Shown one piece after another: positions 27,855-38,113 of a DNA stretch of 64,000 bases (positions are counted from its first letter, which is position 1; each line of letters opens with the position of its first letter). The notes beneath the pieces are model-generated. The model did no database searches. It saw only the letters and a program-made list of their open reading frames with translations, and was not told the origin of the DNA. The position numbers were made by a program, and so were the translations under genes. Source of the stretch: Auriscalpium vulgare (Eukaryota; Basidiomycota; Agaricomycetes; Russulales; Auriscalpiaceae). The DNA lies in the NCBI GenBank assembly GCA_019915015.1, contig JAHBBC010000006.1:1364001-1428000 (forward strand), given 5' to 3'.

Positions 27855-30800
27855 ATGGACGACTCCTCGTCCACCGCAAGATCTCAAGAAACAGGTTTGT
27901 CCCTTCCCATCACCCTCTCGCTCGTTGTCTAACAAGCACCCAGGTACAACTGAACCTTTGTATCAAGTAAAGCTTCTGTCGGCACTAAGAAGTGGTGCGT
28001 TCGACCAGCCTGCTTTGCTTCTCTTCTGCGATTCACACCACTCGCAGGCGACCCCGCTGTCATCCATCCATTCCTCGCCGAGATTGGCAAGGAGCGGCGA
28101 CGCTCCCAAGATTCTAACGCAGATGTCGGCGCCGCCGCTCTCCACCTCGCGATACGCTGCGCGTCCAGTATGTCCCGCTTTCTCACCGCCCTATCCAGCG
28201 CCATTCACCTCTCGTTTTAGCGAATACCGTTCTCCTACTCCTCGACCACCGTTCCATATCTCCGAATGCCGTTCACCCCACAGACTCGGGCACTACCGCG
28301 CTGCACCTCGCTGCGTCCCTCGGGCGTGCAGATGTCGTCAACCTCCTCCTCGAACAAGACGGCATTGATGATACCTTGAAGGATCGTGATGGTAACACCT
28401 GCAAGGAGGTTGCGAGAGGAAAGGGCGTCTTGCGAGTAATCAATGGTCCGCGCATCGCGGTCTTGCGCGCGCATCTGTTTCACTGATGCAACCTGTTTTA
28501 TTCTAGATTCTCGTGCATTCCTGAACGCAAACTACCGCTCGTTGCTAAGAACTTACGTCCATTCACCGCATACGCTACCGCCGCCTGCGCAGCTTATCGC
28601 CCTACTCTCGTCTCCACGTGTTCGCCTCATCGACCTCTGTTACCTCGATGACGCGTCGGGCTCGACCCTCTTGCATGAAGCAGCGAAGCGGAAGGACCTG
28701 CGCCTCGTCGAGCTTGCAGTGCGCGGCGGCGCCGATGTGTTCGTGCGAGACCGTCGCGGACGCCCTGTGCAGGATGTCGTCGGAAAGGACGACAAGATGC
28801 GCGTTTTCCTACGACAATGTGCGTTCTATCTCATCTTTTCAGTCAGATTGCTCATGTCTGTACACCATAGTCAAGAATCATGACACGACTCTTATTGATG
28901 ATGCCCCCGTGACGGAGCCTCCGTGCATGAAAGGGTACCTGAACAAGTATACCAACGTAGCCCGCGGATACAGTCCCAGGTGGTTCGTACTCCATAATGG
29001 AGTCCTGTCCTGTTGGTGCAATTAGCTCAGAATCAGCTACCCTTGCTGACGACGTCGTTCAGACTACCGCCATCAAGAGGATGAGCACGTGGCCAGTCGC
29101 GGATCCATTGCCATGAAGACCGCAGTGCTCCGTGTCGCCGCTCATTCTGAAAAGCTACGGTTCGAGGTGCACTCAACACCGTCGCGCGGCCATAGCAATG
29201 TGCAGAAGTGGTTCATGAAGGCCAATCACCATGTCGAGGCCGCTCGCTGGGCCCAAGCGATTGGCAAGGCGATCGACTTTGCCAAGGCCGAAGGCGGCGA
29301 AGTACTGCACAGGACGCGTTCTACCCACGGAAGCATAAGTTCCACGCTGTCGGTACCACACTCGTCAAAGAAAGACCGCAGCGACACCGAATCTGTCACA
29401 AGCTCGAATGTACCTACAGACGACGAGGGACCTTTTGGTGCTGGAAGCTCTCGAGTGCATCTGCATCATCATCACCAGCACGGTGATTTTTCGGCCGGGG
29501 AAAACGACCGGGAGGCGAGCGCGGAGACGTCCTCCGGGAACGACAGTTCCGAACGGGTGAATGAGGGCCGTGTACCCCCGCACGAGCACTCGTTTGAGCT
29601 CCACGGCAATTCCGCCGCGGCCCAGCTAGAGCTGACCACCCAGCTGCTCGCCAACCTGCTGTCGCCATCGAATCCGCCGATGCGCACCGCCGAGCTTACG
29701 CGCGCACTCAAGGACAGCTTAGCGACCGCCCACAGTACGTTCAACGAGTACTCACTGATGGTCAAGGAGCGCGACGATTGGTGGCGTGCACGGCTGGCGC
29801 GCGAACAGAAGCGCCAGACAGTATGGGAGGAAAGCCTGGCCAGCGTCGTCAAGGAAGGCGAGGCGCTCGAGCAAGAACTGCGGACGCGCTCGCGCCGGCG
29901 CAGCCGCGCGCCGTCTGAGTTCGGAGTACTTCCGGATGCGTTGGGCACTGTCAAGGGCCGGCCGTCGATGCTGGCGCTGTCGCCGCCGCCGATCGAAGAG
30001 GGTGAACGCACCCCGCTGGAAACAACACAGGCGACTGCCACAACAACTAACATCTCGACTTCAGTTCCTGTCGTCACGCCATCGCGCCGCCCACCATCTC
30101 TCGGCCGTGCAGCGTCGTCATCACGCACGCTGTCTATCACCCCGGCCGCGGTTCGGCGTGCTCCCTCCAGCGCGGCACTCTCCCCGGGCTTCGTTGCGAG
30201 CGCGGGCCTTAGCGACGAAGAGGACGGCCCGGACACGGACGACGAGGACGAGTTCTTCGACGCGATCGAGTCGAACGCGTTGCCGAACCTTGTCATCAAT
30301 GACGCGCTGGAGGGCCACACGGAGAAAGTGCTCTCGAAGGACATCGACACCGCGCAGTACGAGGGCTATACGAAACTGCGCCAGAGGCTGCCGATTGAGA
30401 ACGACAACCGCCCGCCGACGAGCCTGTGGAGCGTGCTGAAGCATAGCATCGGGAAGGACCTGACGAAGATCAGTTTCCCCGTCTTTTTCAACGAGCCGAC
30501 AAGCATGCTGCAGCGCATGGTGAGTGTCAACGTGTTTGTGCTCATCTTGTGCGTAATGGCTGACGGATATGTGTGTAGGCCGAGGATATGGAGTTCACTG
30601 AGTGTCGTAAGTGTTGAGGCGCAGCATCGATGAAAACAAGGGATTGCTGACTTGGGGCTGTGTCCGCAGTTGATTGCGCGGCAGGCGAGAGTGACCCGCT
30701 GCGCCGGATTGCGTTCGTTGCGGCGTTTGCCATGTCGAACTACTCATCTACTATCGGTCGCATCGCGAAGCCATTCAACCCCATGCTGGTGCGTGTCATC

Positions 30801-31997
30801 TTTGCTTCGCAATACTGTAGCGTCATAACTCAGGTGACACTGACATCGTGTGTAGTCCGAAACGTTTGAATACGTCCGGCTAGACAAGGAGTTCCGCTAC
30901 GTGTCGGAGCAAGTCAGCCACCACCCGCCGATATCAGCATGCTGGGCTGAGGGCCCGCGTTGGCGCTACTACGGCGAGGTACGTGCAGCTTCTGCTTCCC
31001 CTCGATCGCGCGCCTTCGTGGACAGCTCGGACTCATTTGGTGCTCCACCCTTCTGCGCAGGTCGATGCCCAGAACAAGTTCACCGGCAAGTCGTTTGAGA
31101 TTCGCCCGACAGGCGTGGCGCACGCGGATCTGTTCCTTCCCCCCGAGCACGGCCCCGGATACCCTGTTTACCAAGGCAAACACATCAGCGGAGTCAGAGC
31201 CGTTGAGCACTACAGCTGGAAGAAGGTCACCACCAACGTATCGGGTTTCATCCTCGGATCCCCCACGATTGACCATTATGGCGATATGGTGGTACGTAGG
31301 TTTGGCCTATCTTTAGCTACTCGGGTTGAAAGTCTATGGGCAGATTACGAACCACCGCACGCAAGACCAGTGCGTCCTGACGTTTAAGCCCCGCGGTTGG
31401 CGCGGCAAGGACGCGTTCGAGATCTCAGGCTACGTGGCAGACAAGAAGGGCAATGTCGCGTATGAGATCGCGGGGCGGTGGAACAGCCAGCTCATCATGC
31501 GACCCGTCAACAACACCGCAGGACCGCTGAACCCCGACGCGGTCATGCGCGGACCCGGCTCGCCGCACCCCACGCCCGAGTACATCCTACTATGGCGCAA
31601 CTCCGAAAAGCCGACCATGCCGTTCAACCTCACGCCGTTCGCGGTGACGCTGAACGACGCGCCGTCGGAGTTGCGCCGGTACATTGCGCCGACGGACTGT
31701 CGCCTGCGGCCGGACCAGCGCGCGTTCGAGCTCGGCCGCTATGAGCGGGCGAACGAGCTCAAGCAGCTCCAGGAGGAGCATCAGCGCGCGACGCGCAAAG
31801 CGCGGGACGAGGGCCGCGCGCCGCCACACCGCCCGCGGTGGTTCTCAGCGGAGACGGAGGGCGACACGGGCGAGCGCGTGTGGACGCCTGTGCGGGAGGG
31901 GACGGAGCTGGCGTATTGGGTGCACCGTGAAAAGGTCTTCAAGGGGGAGAAGAATGCGTGGAAGTCTGACCACATCTTTATTGAGGATGAGCCTTGA
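27855..31997 (+). CDS. oxysterol-binding protein, OSH1/OSH2 type
   Basis: Long-form lipid-transfer protein with ankyrin repeats, PH domain, FFAT motif and ORD domain. After MDDSSSTARSQE, ankyrin repeats appear in several exons (ALHLAIRC; TTALHLAASLGRADVVNLLL; STLLHEAAKRKDLRLVELAV). The PH domain starts GYLNKYTNVARGYSPRWFVL and ends in a helix (KANHHVEAARWAQAIGKAID). A coiled, Ser-rich linker carries the acidic FFAT motif DDEDEFFDAIES, which binds the ER protein VAP/Scs2. The ORD domain includes SLWSVLKHSIGKDLTKISFP and the lipid-phosphate signature EQVSHHPP, and ends at TAG/TGA-flanked 31997 after WKSDHIFIEDEP. Such proteins exchange sterol and PI4P at ER contact sites. Nine or more exons; all expected domains are present. 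Confidence 0.93.
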
Positions 31998-32381
31998 GTT
32001 TCTCTGGCAGCTAGGACTGTTGGACTATCGTTGGGTCAATGTCACTGTATCTGTTATCCTTATCAATTGTTGTTGTAGTAAATGATACGGCATTTCAGCG
32101 TCGCGATTGAGGCGGAGCGTGTCGAGTTGGCAAGACAGAGATTGGCACATATAACAACACATCCATTGATCCAATCCCACAACAGTAGCAGTGATATCCG
32201 CATAGATAGTATGATGAACAAGTGCTCGCGCTTATATTTAACCAAAACGTAAACCTGCACACCGGAGTAGGATCTCCCAGGCTACTCACGAAGACAACTG
32301 GGACAGCAGCCGCGCACGGCCCGCTGGCTTCGTGCGAGCCCGGAAAGCCTACTAGGGTCTGAAGATCCAAGCTCTAACCCA
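31998..32381. other. convergent intergenic region, 384 bp
   Basis: Lies between the 3' ends of the OSH1-type gene (+) and the RNase III gene (-). It is AT-richer than its flanks and should contain both polyadenylation regions. No gene was seen. Confidence 0.5.
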
Positions 32382-33912
32382 TCACTGCCGTCCAGTCCCG
32401 CTCGACACATCCCACATGGGTACAGCGGGACCGGGACGCACGCCTTCGACGTCGACGCCCATCTTCTTCAGGCCGAGCTTCGCGGCCTCGTTCTTCGCGG
32501 CCTTCTTCGTGTTGCCGCGCCCGACGCCCCAGCAGTCGTTGTTGATCATCGCGCGCGCGACCCACACGGGCGTCGCCTTGGTGCCCTCGCCGACGCTGTC
32601 CGTGTACACCCACTCGATCGTGCGGCCCTCCTGCTGCAGGCGCTGGTTGAACAGCCCGAGGTGCCCGAGGGTCACGGGCGCCATCGCCGGCGGTGGGGAG
32701 GACGGCGGGGAGAGCGGCGTCGAGGACATCATGGGGGCCCCGGGGTATCCAGGCCCGTAGGCGGGCGCGCCGAGCGGGGGCAGGCCGTGCTGGCGGCGCA
32801 CGATGTGGTACGCCTCGATGACATATGGGCGGAAGAGCGAGCGGATCCACTTGGAGACGGCAACGATGCCCTGATCTTTGTACAATCCGCCGACATACGA
32901 CTGTGGGAATGGGCGGTGAGTGAGTGCGGGTGCAAATGGACGAGGGCTGCTCAGCGTACCTCAAAGACGTCGGCTAAGCGGGCCGGAGGTGAGCGAGAGC
33001 TTGGAATGCGCCGATGGTCAGGTCACGTACCTTGCACATTGGTGGATGCTTTCAGGGTGACGGATTGCGCGACGTGAAGGCGGAGGGACTCTGGGAGGTG
33101 GTACTTGACAGCGCTGCATTGCAGGCGGCACCGCCCGGTGAGCTTCTGCGCCCGCATACTCAAATATTAATAAGGACTTACATCGTCGCCAGCGTGCTGT
33201 TGCCCACAACCAGAGCCCTGATTTTCTGTACATCCGTGAGCTTATGTAGACATACGTGGAAGGGAATGCAGGCGCACCGTGCAGGGGCCGACACGCAGGT
33301 CGGGGAACAGCTCCTGCAGGAGCTCTGTCACAATGAGACCGAGCACCTGGTCCCCAAGGTGTTCCAGCCTGACCGCCCGCGTATCGGTCAGAGTGTGAAG
33401 GCGCCGTATTAGTGAGAAGGGGGGACGCACATCTCATTGTCCGGACTCGGGTCATCGGGCGAGTCCTCAAAGACGTGTGTCGGCCTCGCCGCGAAGCTGC
33501 GGTGCGTGAAGACGCGCAGACGCAGCTCGTCGCTCCGGATGGGGGGCAGCACGGGCAGACCAGCCGGGCCGAAGTCAGGTCTGTCGCAAAATTGACAAGC
33601 AGCTCCGTGCGAGTGTCGACGGCGGACTTACTTGAGCAAAGACATTAGTAGCAGGCCCTCAAAGATCTGTTGGATCTGGATATCTTCTGGGAGGTCAGGC
33701 GGGTCCTCGTCGCTGTCCGGCACAGGCAAGGGATCACGATCGTTCCTGTGTGGGTACGAATCCGACAGACGGGGTGAGCAGGTAGAGAACGGGGCGCGGG
33801 GGCTAGGAAGCGAGCGAAGGGTTGGGGAAGGTCTTATAGCGCGGGGGCGGCACCATGAGGTGGGGGTGGACAGGATCCGAGCGTGCGATCGGAGCTGCAA
33901 ACGAACGCCCAT
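32382..33912 (-). CDS. RNase III / dsRNA-binding protein, probably mitochondrial
   Basis: The N-terminus (MGVRLQLRSHARILSTPTSW and on) is Arg/Ser-rich with no acids, like a mitochondrial presequence. An alternative ATG lies at 33942. Next come DLPEDIQIQQIFEGLLLMSL, PPIRSDELRLRVFTHRSFAA and the RNase III signature DNEMLEHLGDQVLGL. The second half is built from short exons: LTDVQKIRALVVGNSTLAT, KYHLPESLRLHVAQSVTLKA and a 14-nt exon (32960-32973) giving ADVFESYVGGLY. Both acidic pairs of the RNase III active site (E/D in the signature, D/E in ADVFES) are kept, so it may be active. A dsRBD ends the protein (CWGVGRGNTKKAAKNEAAKL). It could be an RNA-processing enzyme or a large-subunit mitoribosomal protein such as mL44, whose fold is the same. 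Confidence 0.82.
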
Positions 33913-33942
33913 ATCAATTGTTACGAACCGCCCTTCTATCAT

Positions 33943-34650
33943 GGCCCTATCACACCGCTTTGTGCATGGGCGGGGAGGCCGCAGCGCTTGCGACGGCAGA
34001 GCCTTGGGGCTTTTGAGGGGACCATTGGCACGCCGAGGGCGGCGCAAAAGGTCATCGGACTAGCGTGCGGCAAGCGCGAGGCGTGCTGCTGTGCATCTTC
34101 GAGAACCAGAACTTGATGATTACGGGAGTCGATGTCGACGTTCACGGTGAGCACGCCCGGGCCAGTGCTCAGGCTGTCGATCGATCTTGAACGCGATATG
34201 CTTCCGGCTACCTTGTCGGTGCCTGACTTGTGGGTGCTTTTGCAGACATATATTCACAGAATGCTTAGGACATGCAAACGACTCTGCACTGGCGCTCCGC
34301 CTGCAATCAGATCTGGTACTAAGAGGCAGGACAGCGCAGGACAGCTTCCTACGCGCCGAATTTCGCCACTTTGCGCTCCGGCTCGCAAAGCTCCCGTTAA
34401 TTTACACGAAATGAACAGATCGATCTATATTCAGATACGAAGCAGGCGCACCCGGGGAGTATTCGGCATCATAAAACCCTTTTCCCGCCGTAGGCGTTGC
34501 ACTGCCTAGTTCAAGGACGGCCCGGGCCACCTCGACGAACAGGAGCGAACAGGCCGGGCGGATGTTCATGGTCGGAATGTAATACAAGGACGCCTGGGCC
34601 ACCGAGGAGAGGCATTGGCAATGATATTCACACAGTCTCACTACTATTCA
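33943..34650. other. intergenic region, 708 bp
   Basis: Separates the RNase III gene promoter from the 3' end of the first F-box gene. No open frame with recognisable content, repeat or RNA gene was seen. Confidence 0.5.
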
Positions 34651-36279
34651 TCAATCGCTCTCTAGAAATGTGCTAGGCGTTAGCTCTACCAAGTCACTTG
34701 GAACGCCACGACAGTATGCCAAGGTGATGCGTGTGAGAGGACGTCCAGCATCGTAGCGCGCTGCCAACCAAGTGCGCAGCATGGACCCGACGTCGTAGTC
34801 GGGATGCGAATGTCCATAACCGCGCTGTTGGTTCAGCGACACCGAGCGCAGCCCCAACGCTGTAAGCAGCGGCACGCACTGCCCTGGCTCCGTCGCCTCC
34901 AGGGAGGACAGCGCGCCTATGAGCGTGATGCCCGCCCCGGCAGAGGCGCGCAGCTCCTTCATCCGCACGCCTCGTCGCAGCAAAGAGCACCACACGTCCC
35001 TGCTGAAAGGGATAGGGTTGACGTGCACGGAGAGCTCTTCGACGAACTCGAAGGCAATCGACGTAGCGAGGACGCCGAGAACTGCAAGCCGCCCGGAATG
35101 GATGAACTCCAGGCCCTCCCATCGAAAGACGACGACTGCACATCTCTGCCCGTCTCCGCCGCGGACTTGCAGTGACGTTCTCTCGCCGCTTTCAATACTG
35201 AGCGTGCGGACGGGAAATTCGATGCCTTTGAGTAATGGGAGGAGGTTTGGCCGTCCTTCTTGTGATACATCGTCCATGGCCAATTCGACGAGTAGCACGG
35301 CTTCAGAGGGTAGCTGAAGACGGGCCAAAAAGTCGATGGTGTCGAAACACGGGCCGCCAAAGGTGCATAGCATTAGTTTCCTCGATAGCACGGCGCGCTG
35401 CATGGGTATCCCGGCTAATAGTGGTCGACTTGGGGGAAGACACCCTGACAGCGCCAGGCTTTGCAGGAATGGCATCGCACTGATAGCTCCGATGATAGCA
35501 TCGCTATTTGTGTGCGGCCTTTGCCCTGGGATGTTGGCGGCAATTTCCAGCGAGATGAGCTTGTTGAAGATGGAGGATGTCCAGGAGATGGGGGCGACAC
35601 CTGTAAGAGACAGATGTCGCAGTAGTGGTGCGTGGTCGCCGAGGAAGGTAGTAGGTAGATAATGCTGCTTGTCGGGCTCCTGCCACAATGAAAGCCTGCG
35701 CAGTCGGGGAGCGGGGGAAGTGAAGAGTGTCTCGGCAAGACCAGCGGAATCGCGGATGAGGTTCAAGTTGAGGTTTAGGATGTGTATTCGAGACATGGAG
35801 GCCGCGACGACAGCGAGCTGGCGATCACTATGACCCAGCTCGTACCAAAACCGGGAGGAATAGATGGAGAGGTCTGCTGATTTGCTGCGAAGGACCATCT
35901 CCTCGATGCAGGCGTCGCTCATCAGGAATGAGATGCTTGTCCACAGGGTGGCTGTATCGACCGCGATTTCCCTCCAGCGGTGGCAGACATGCGTAAAGTT
36001 GAAGCATCCCTGGAATTCGCGTCGAAGGGTCAGCTTTGGGACGTGCTCTAGGCAGTACGCAAAGATGCGGGAAAGAATCTCTGGTGGTAGACGGCACACG
36101 AGGGTGTTCATGTTGTGACAGCGGGCTAATTGATGCGGCAGGCCGTTGCTCGTGTTCTCAACATGTCTGTCGATGAAGGCCGTCGTGTCATCGAAGGCGT
36201 GATACTGGCTGACAATATGGACATACTCATAAGGTGCTTGAACATGTTCGAGGCTGCCAGAATCGCGGCAGTCCTGCAT
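34651..36279 (-). CDS. F-box/LRR protein, paralog A (intact)
   Basis: Intact single-exon frame of 542 residues from the ATG at 36279 (MQDCRDSGSLEHVQAPYEYV). The F-box lies at about residues 61-110 (CRLPPEILSRIFAYCLEH, then FTHVCHRWREIAVDTATLW), the usual Skp1-binding form of mushroom F-box proteins. Leucine-rich repeats follow, for example APLLRHLSLTGVAPISWTSS and MPFLQSLALSGCLPPS. Such proteins would recruit substrates to an SCF ubiquitin ligase; the substrate is unknown. It is the downstream-most of three head-to-tail paralogs, with only 74 bases between its ATG and the stop of paralog B. Upstream of the ATG the frame stays open to 36324, but without an ATG. Confidence 0.82.
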   Translation of the reverse strand: MQDCRDSGSLEHVQAPYEYVHIVSQYHAFDDTTAFIDRHVENTSNGLPHQLARCHNMNTLVCRLPPEILSRIFAYCLEHVPKLTLRREFQGCFNFTHVCHRWREIAVDTATLWTSISFLMSDACIEEMVLRSKSADLSIYSSRFWYELGHSDRQLAVVAASMSRIHILNLNLNLIRDSAGLAETLFTSPAPRLRRLSLWQEPDKQHYLPTTFLGDHAPLLRHLSLTGVAPISWTSSIFNKLISLEIAANIPGQRPHTNSDAIIGAISAMPFLQSLALSGCLPPSRPLLAGIPMQRAVLSRKLMLCTFGGPCFDTIDFLARLQLPSEAVLLVELAMDDVSQEGRPNLLPLLKGIEFPVRTLSIESGERTSLQVRGGDGQRCAVVVFRWEGLEFIHSGRLAVLGVLATSIAFEFVEELSVHVNPIPFSRDVWCSLLRRGVRMKELRASAGAGITLIGALSSLEATEPGQCVPLLTALGLRSVSLNQQRGYGHSHPDYDVGSMLRTWLAARYDAGRPLTRITLAYCRGVPSDLVELTPSTFLESD

Positions 36280-36353
36280 GGAGAACTTGTAGATGGTGAA
36301 GCACCGATTCACGACAACCAACACTACACGCCGGCATTTGCCGCAAGGAATGA

Positions 36354-37946
36354 TTATATATTTGGAGCGTAGTAGTCAGTCTCGCGTTGGTACATCTTTG
36401 TGCTGGGTGATAACTCCAAAAGACCACTAGGAACTCCTTCACAGTACAGCAGGGTTATACTTGCAAGAGGACGTCCGGTATTGCAGCGCAATCCTAACCA
36501 CGTGCGGAGAATGGATGCAGTGTCGTCCTCGATGTCATCGCCGGACCGGAAGGAATAGAATGGCACGCAGTGGAACTCCAGGTTCTCCAACAGGGGTACC
36601 CACTGTCCATGCTCGATGTTATCCAGAGAGGAGAGCGCGCGTATAAGCGTCCCACCCGCCTCGCCGGAGGCATGGATGTCTGTCATTTCCGCGCCACGCC
36701 GCAAGATGGTGCACCACATGTCTGTGTCGACGGGAGTGATATCATTCGAGTGAAAGGTGTACGACACGACGTCGACAGAAAGGAATTCAACAGCCTTGAA
36801 GGCAATGGACTTGACGAGGGCGTTGAGTACTGCAAGCTGGGGTGGCTCCTCTGGTGTCGTCCATAGGAAGTCGACAGCAAATTCTGCGTACAACCCTCCG
36901 CTGATTCGTTCGCCATTGACTTTCAGAACTGCGTTGCCTGTCGTTATCGAGAGCTTGCAGAGGGGGAAATCGACGGTGCCATTGAAGTACAACAGCAATG
37001 TGGACAGGTCCGACTGGTGGATGTCTTGCGCCAAACCGTCCGAGTCGTCCATAATCAATTGCAAGCGCAGCATAACTTCAGAGGGCAGCTGAAGACGTGC
37101 CAAAAAATGAACGGCATCCAGAAATGGGCCGTCCAAAGTGCAGGATTTCAGATGTTCCAACGGCACGCTATGTTGCGCGGGTGACGCAGCGAGCGTTGGG
37201 AGACAATGTGACAGAGTCAAATCTTGGAGGGCCGGCATCCTGCTGATAGCATCGAACATGGCATTGAAACTGCTGAGACCATATACCGAAGGGTCGGTGA
37301 TGATCTCCAGCGAGAGAAGGTTATCGAAGACGGATGTCCAACAGATGGGATAAAACCCTGTAAGCGACAAGTGACGAAGAAGTGGCGCCTCGTTGCCGAG
37401 GAAGGCCGAAGGTAGGAGTGCCCCCCGATAGTCTTGCCGCAGTGTGAGTGCGTGCATCCGGGGTGCAGGGGATGTGAGCAGTTCCTCGGGAATAACATCG
37501 CCGTTGATGAAGTCCGACGTGAGATTCAGGGTGCGAACCTGGGGCATGGAGAGCGTGATGAGCTCGACTTGACGGCTTGTCGCATGGCTAATATCGGATT
37601 GTTCATGGTCGAAATAGAATGAAAGATCTGCCGTTTTGCTGCGAAGGATCATCTCCTCAATGCAGGCGTCGCTCATCAGGTTTGAAATGGTTGTCCAAAG
37701 GGTGGCTGTGTCGATCGCTACCTCCCTCCAGCGCTGGCAGACATGCATAAAGTTGAAGCATCCCTGGACCTTGCGTCTGAGACTCAGGTGTGGTACCCGC
37801 TCTACGCAGCACGCAAAGATGCGGGCAAAGATTTCTGGTGGAAGATGGCACACGGGGATGTGCATGTTGTGACGGCGGGTTGATTGAGGCGGCAGGCCGT
37901 ACGGTAGATTGCTCGCGTCCTCGACATGTCTGTCCCGTCGTGTCAT
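36354..37946 (-). CDS. F-box/LRR protein, paralog B (frameshifted N-terminus)
   Basis: Open frame of 530 residues from the ATG at 37946, with F-box (CHLPPEIFARIFACCVERV; FMHVCQRWREVAIDTATLW) and leucine-rich repeats (APLLRHLSLTGFYPICWTSV; MPALQDLTLSHCLPTLAASP). It is clearly paralogous to A over its whole length, including the C-terminal GRPLASITLLYCEGVPSGLL. Relative to A, the true N-terminus is visible upstream at 38038 (MQHCPDSDDLGRVQSHSEYV), but that frame ends in TAA TGA at about 37944-37950. The present gene therefore probably starts at an internal ATG and lacks about 30 ancestral residues while keeping the F-box. SCF adaptor role is inferred. Confidence 0.75.
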   Translation of the reverse strand: MTRRDRHVEDASNLPYGLPPQSTRRHNMHIPVCHLPPEIFARIFACCVERVPHLSLRRKVQGCFNFMHVCQRWREVAIDTATLWTTISNLMSDACIEEMILRSKTADLSFYFDHEQSDISHATSRQVELITLSMPQVRTLNLTSDFINGDVIPEELLTSPAPRMHALTLRQDYRGALLPSAFLGNEAPLLRHLSLTGFYPICWTSVFDNLLSLEIITDPSVYGLSSFNAMFDAISRMPALQDLTLSHCLPTLAASPAQHSVPLEHLKSCTLDGPFLDAVHFLARLQLPSEVMLRLQLIMDDSDGLAQDIHQSDLSTLLLYFNGTVDFPLCKLSITTGNAVLKVNGERISGGLYAEFAVDFLWTTPEEPPQLAVLNALVKSIAFKAVEFLSVDVVSYTFHSNDITPVDTDMWCTILRRGAEMTDIHASGEAGGTLIRALSSLDNIEHGQWVPLLENLEFHCVPFYSFRSGDDIEDDTASILRTWLGLRCNTGRPLASITLLYCEGVPSGLLELSPSTKMYQRETDYYAPNI

Positions 37947-38113
37947 TATTTGATGGCATGAAACCGGCTGACAAAGGCGACATACTCAGAATGTGATTGA
38001 ACTCGCCCGAGGTCATCAGAATCGGGGCAGTGTTGCATGGTGAACTTGGAGACGAAGCACGTGCACGAGAAAGATCACCGTCAAGCGGCAATTCAAATGC
38101 CTCAAGGAGTTTC

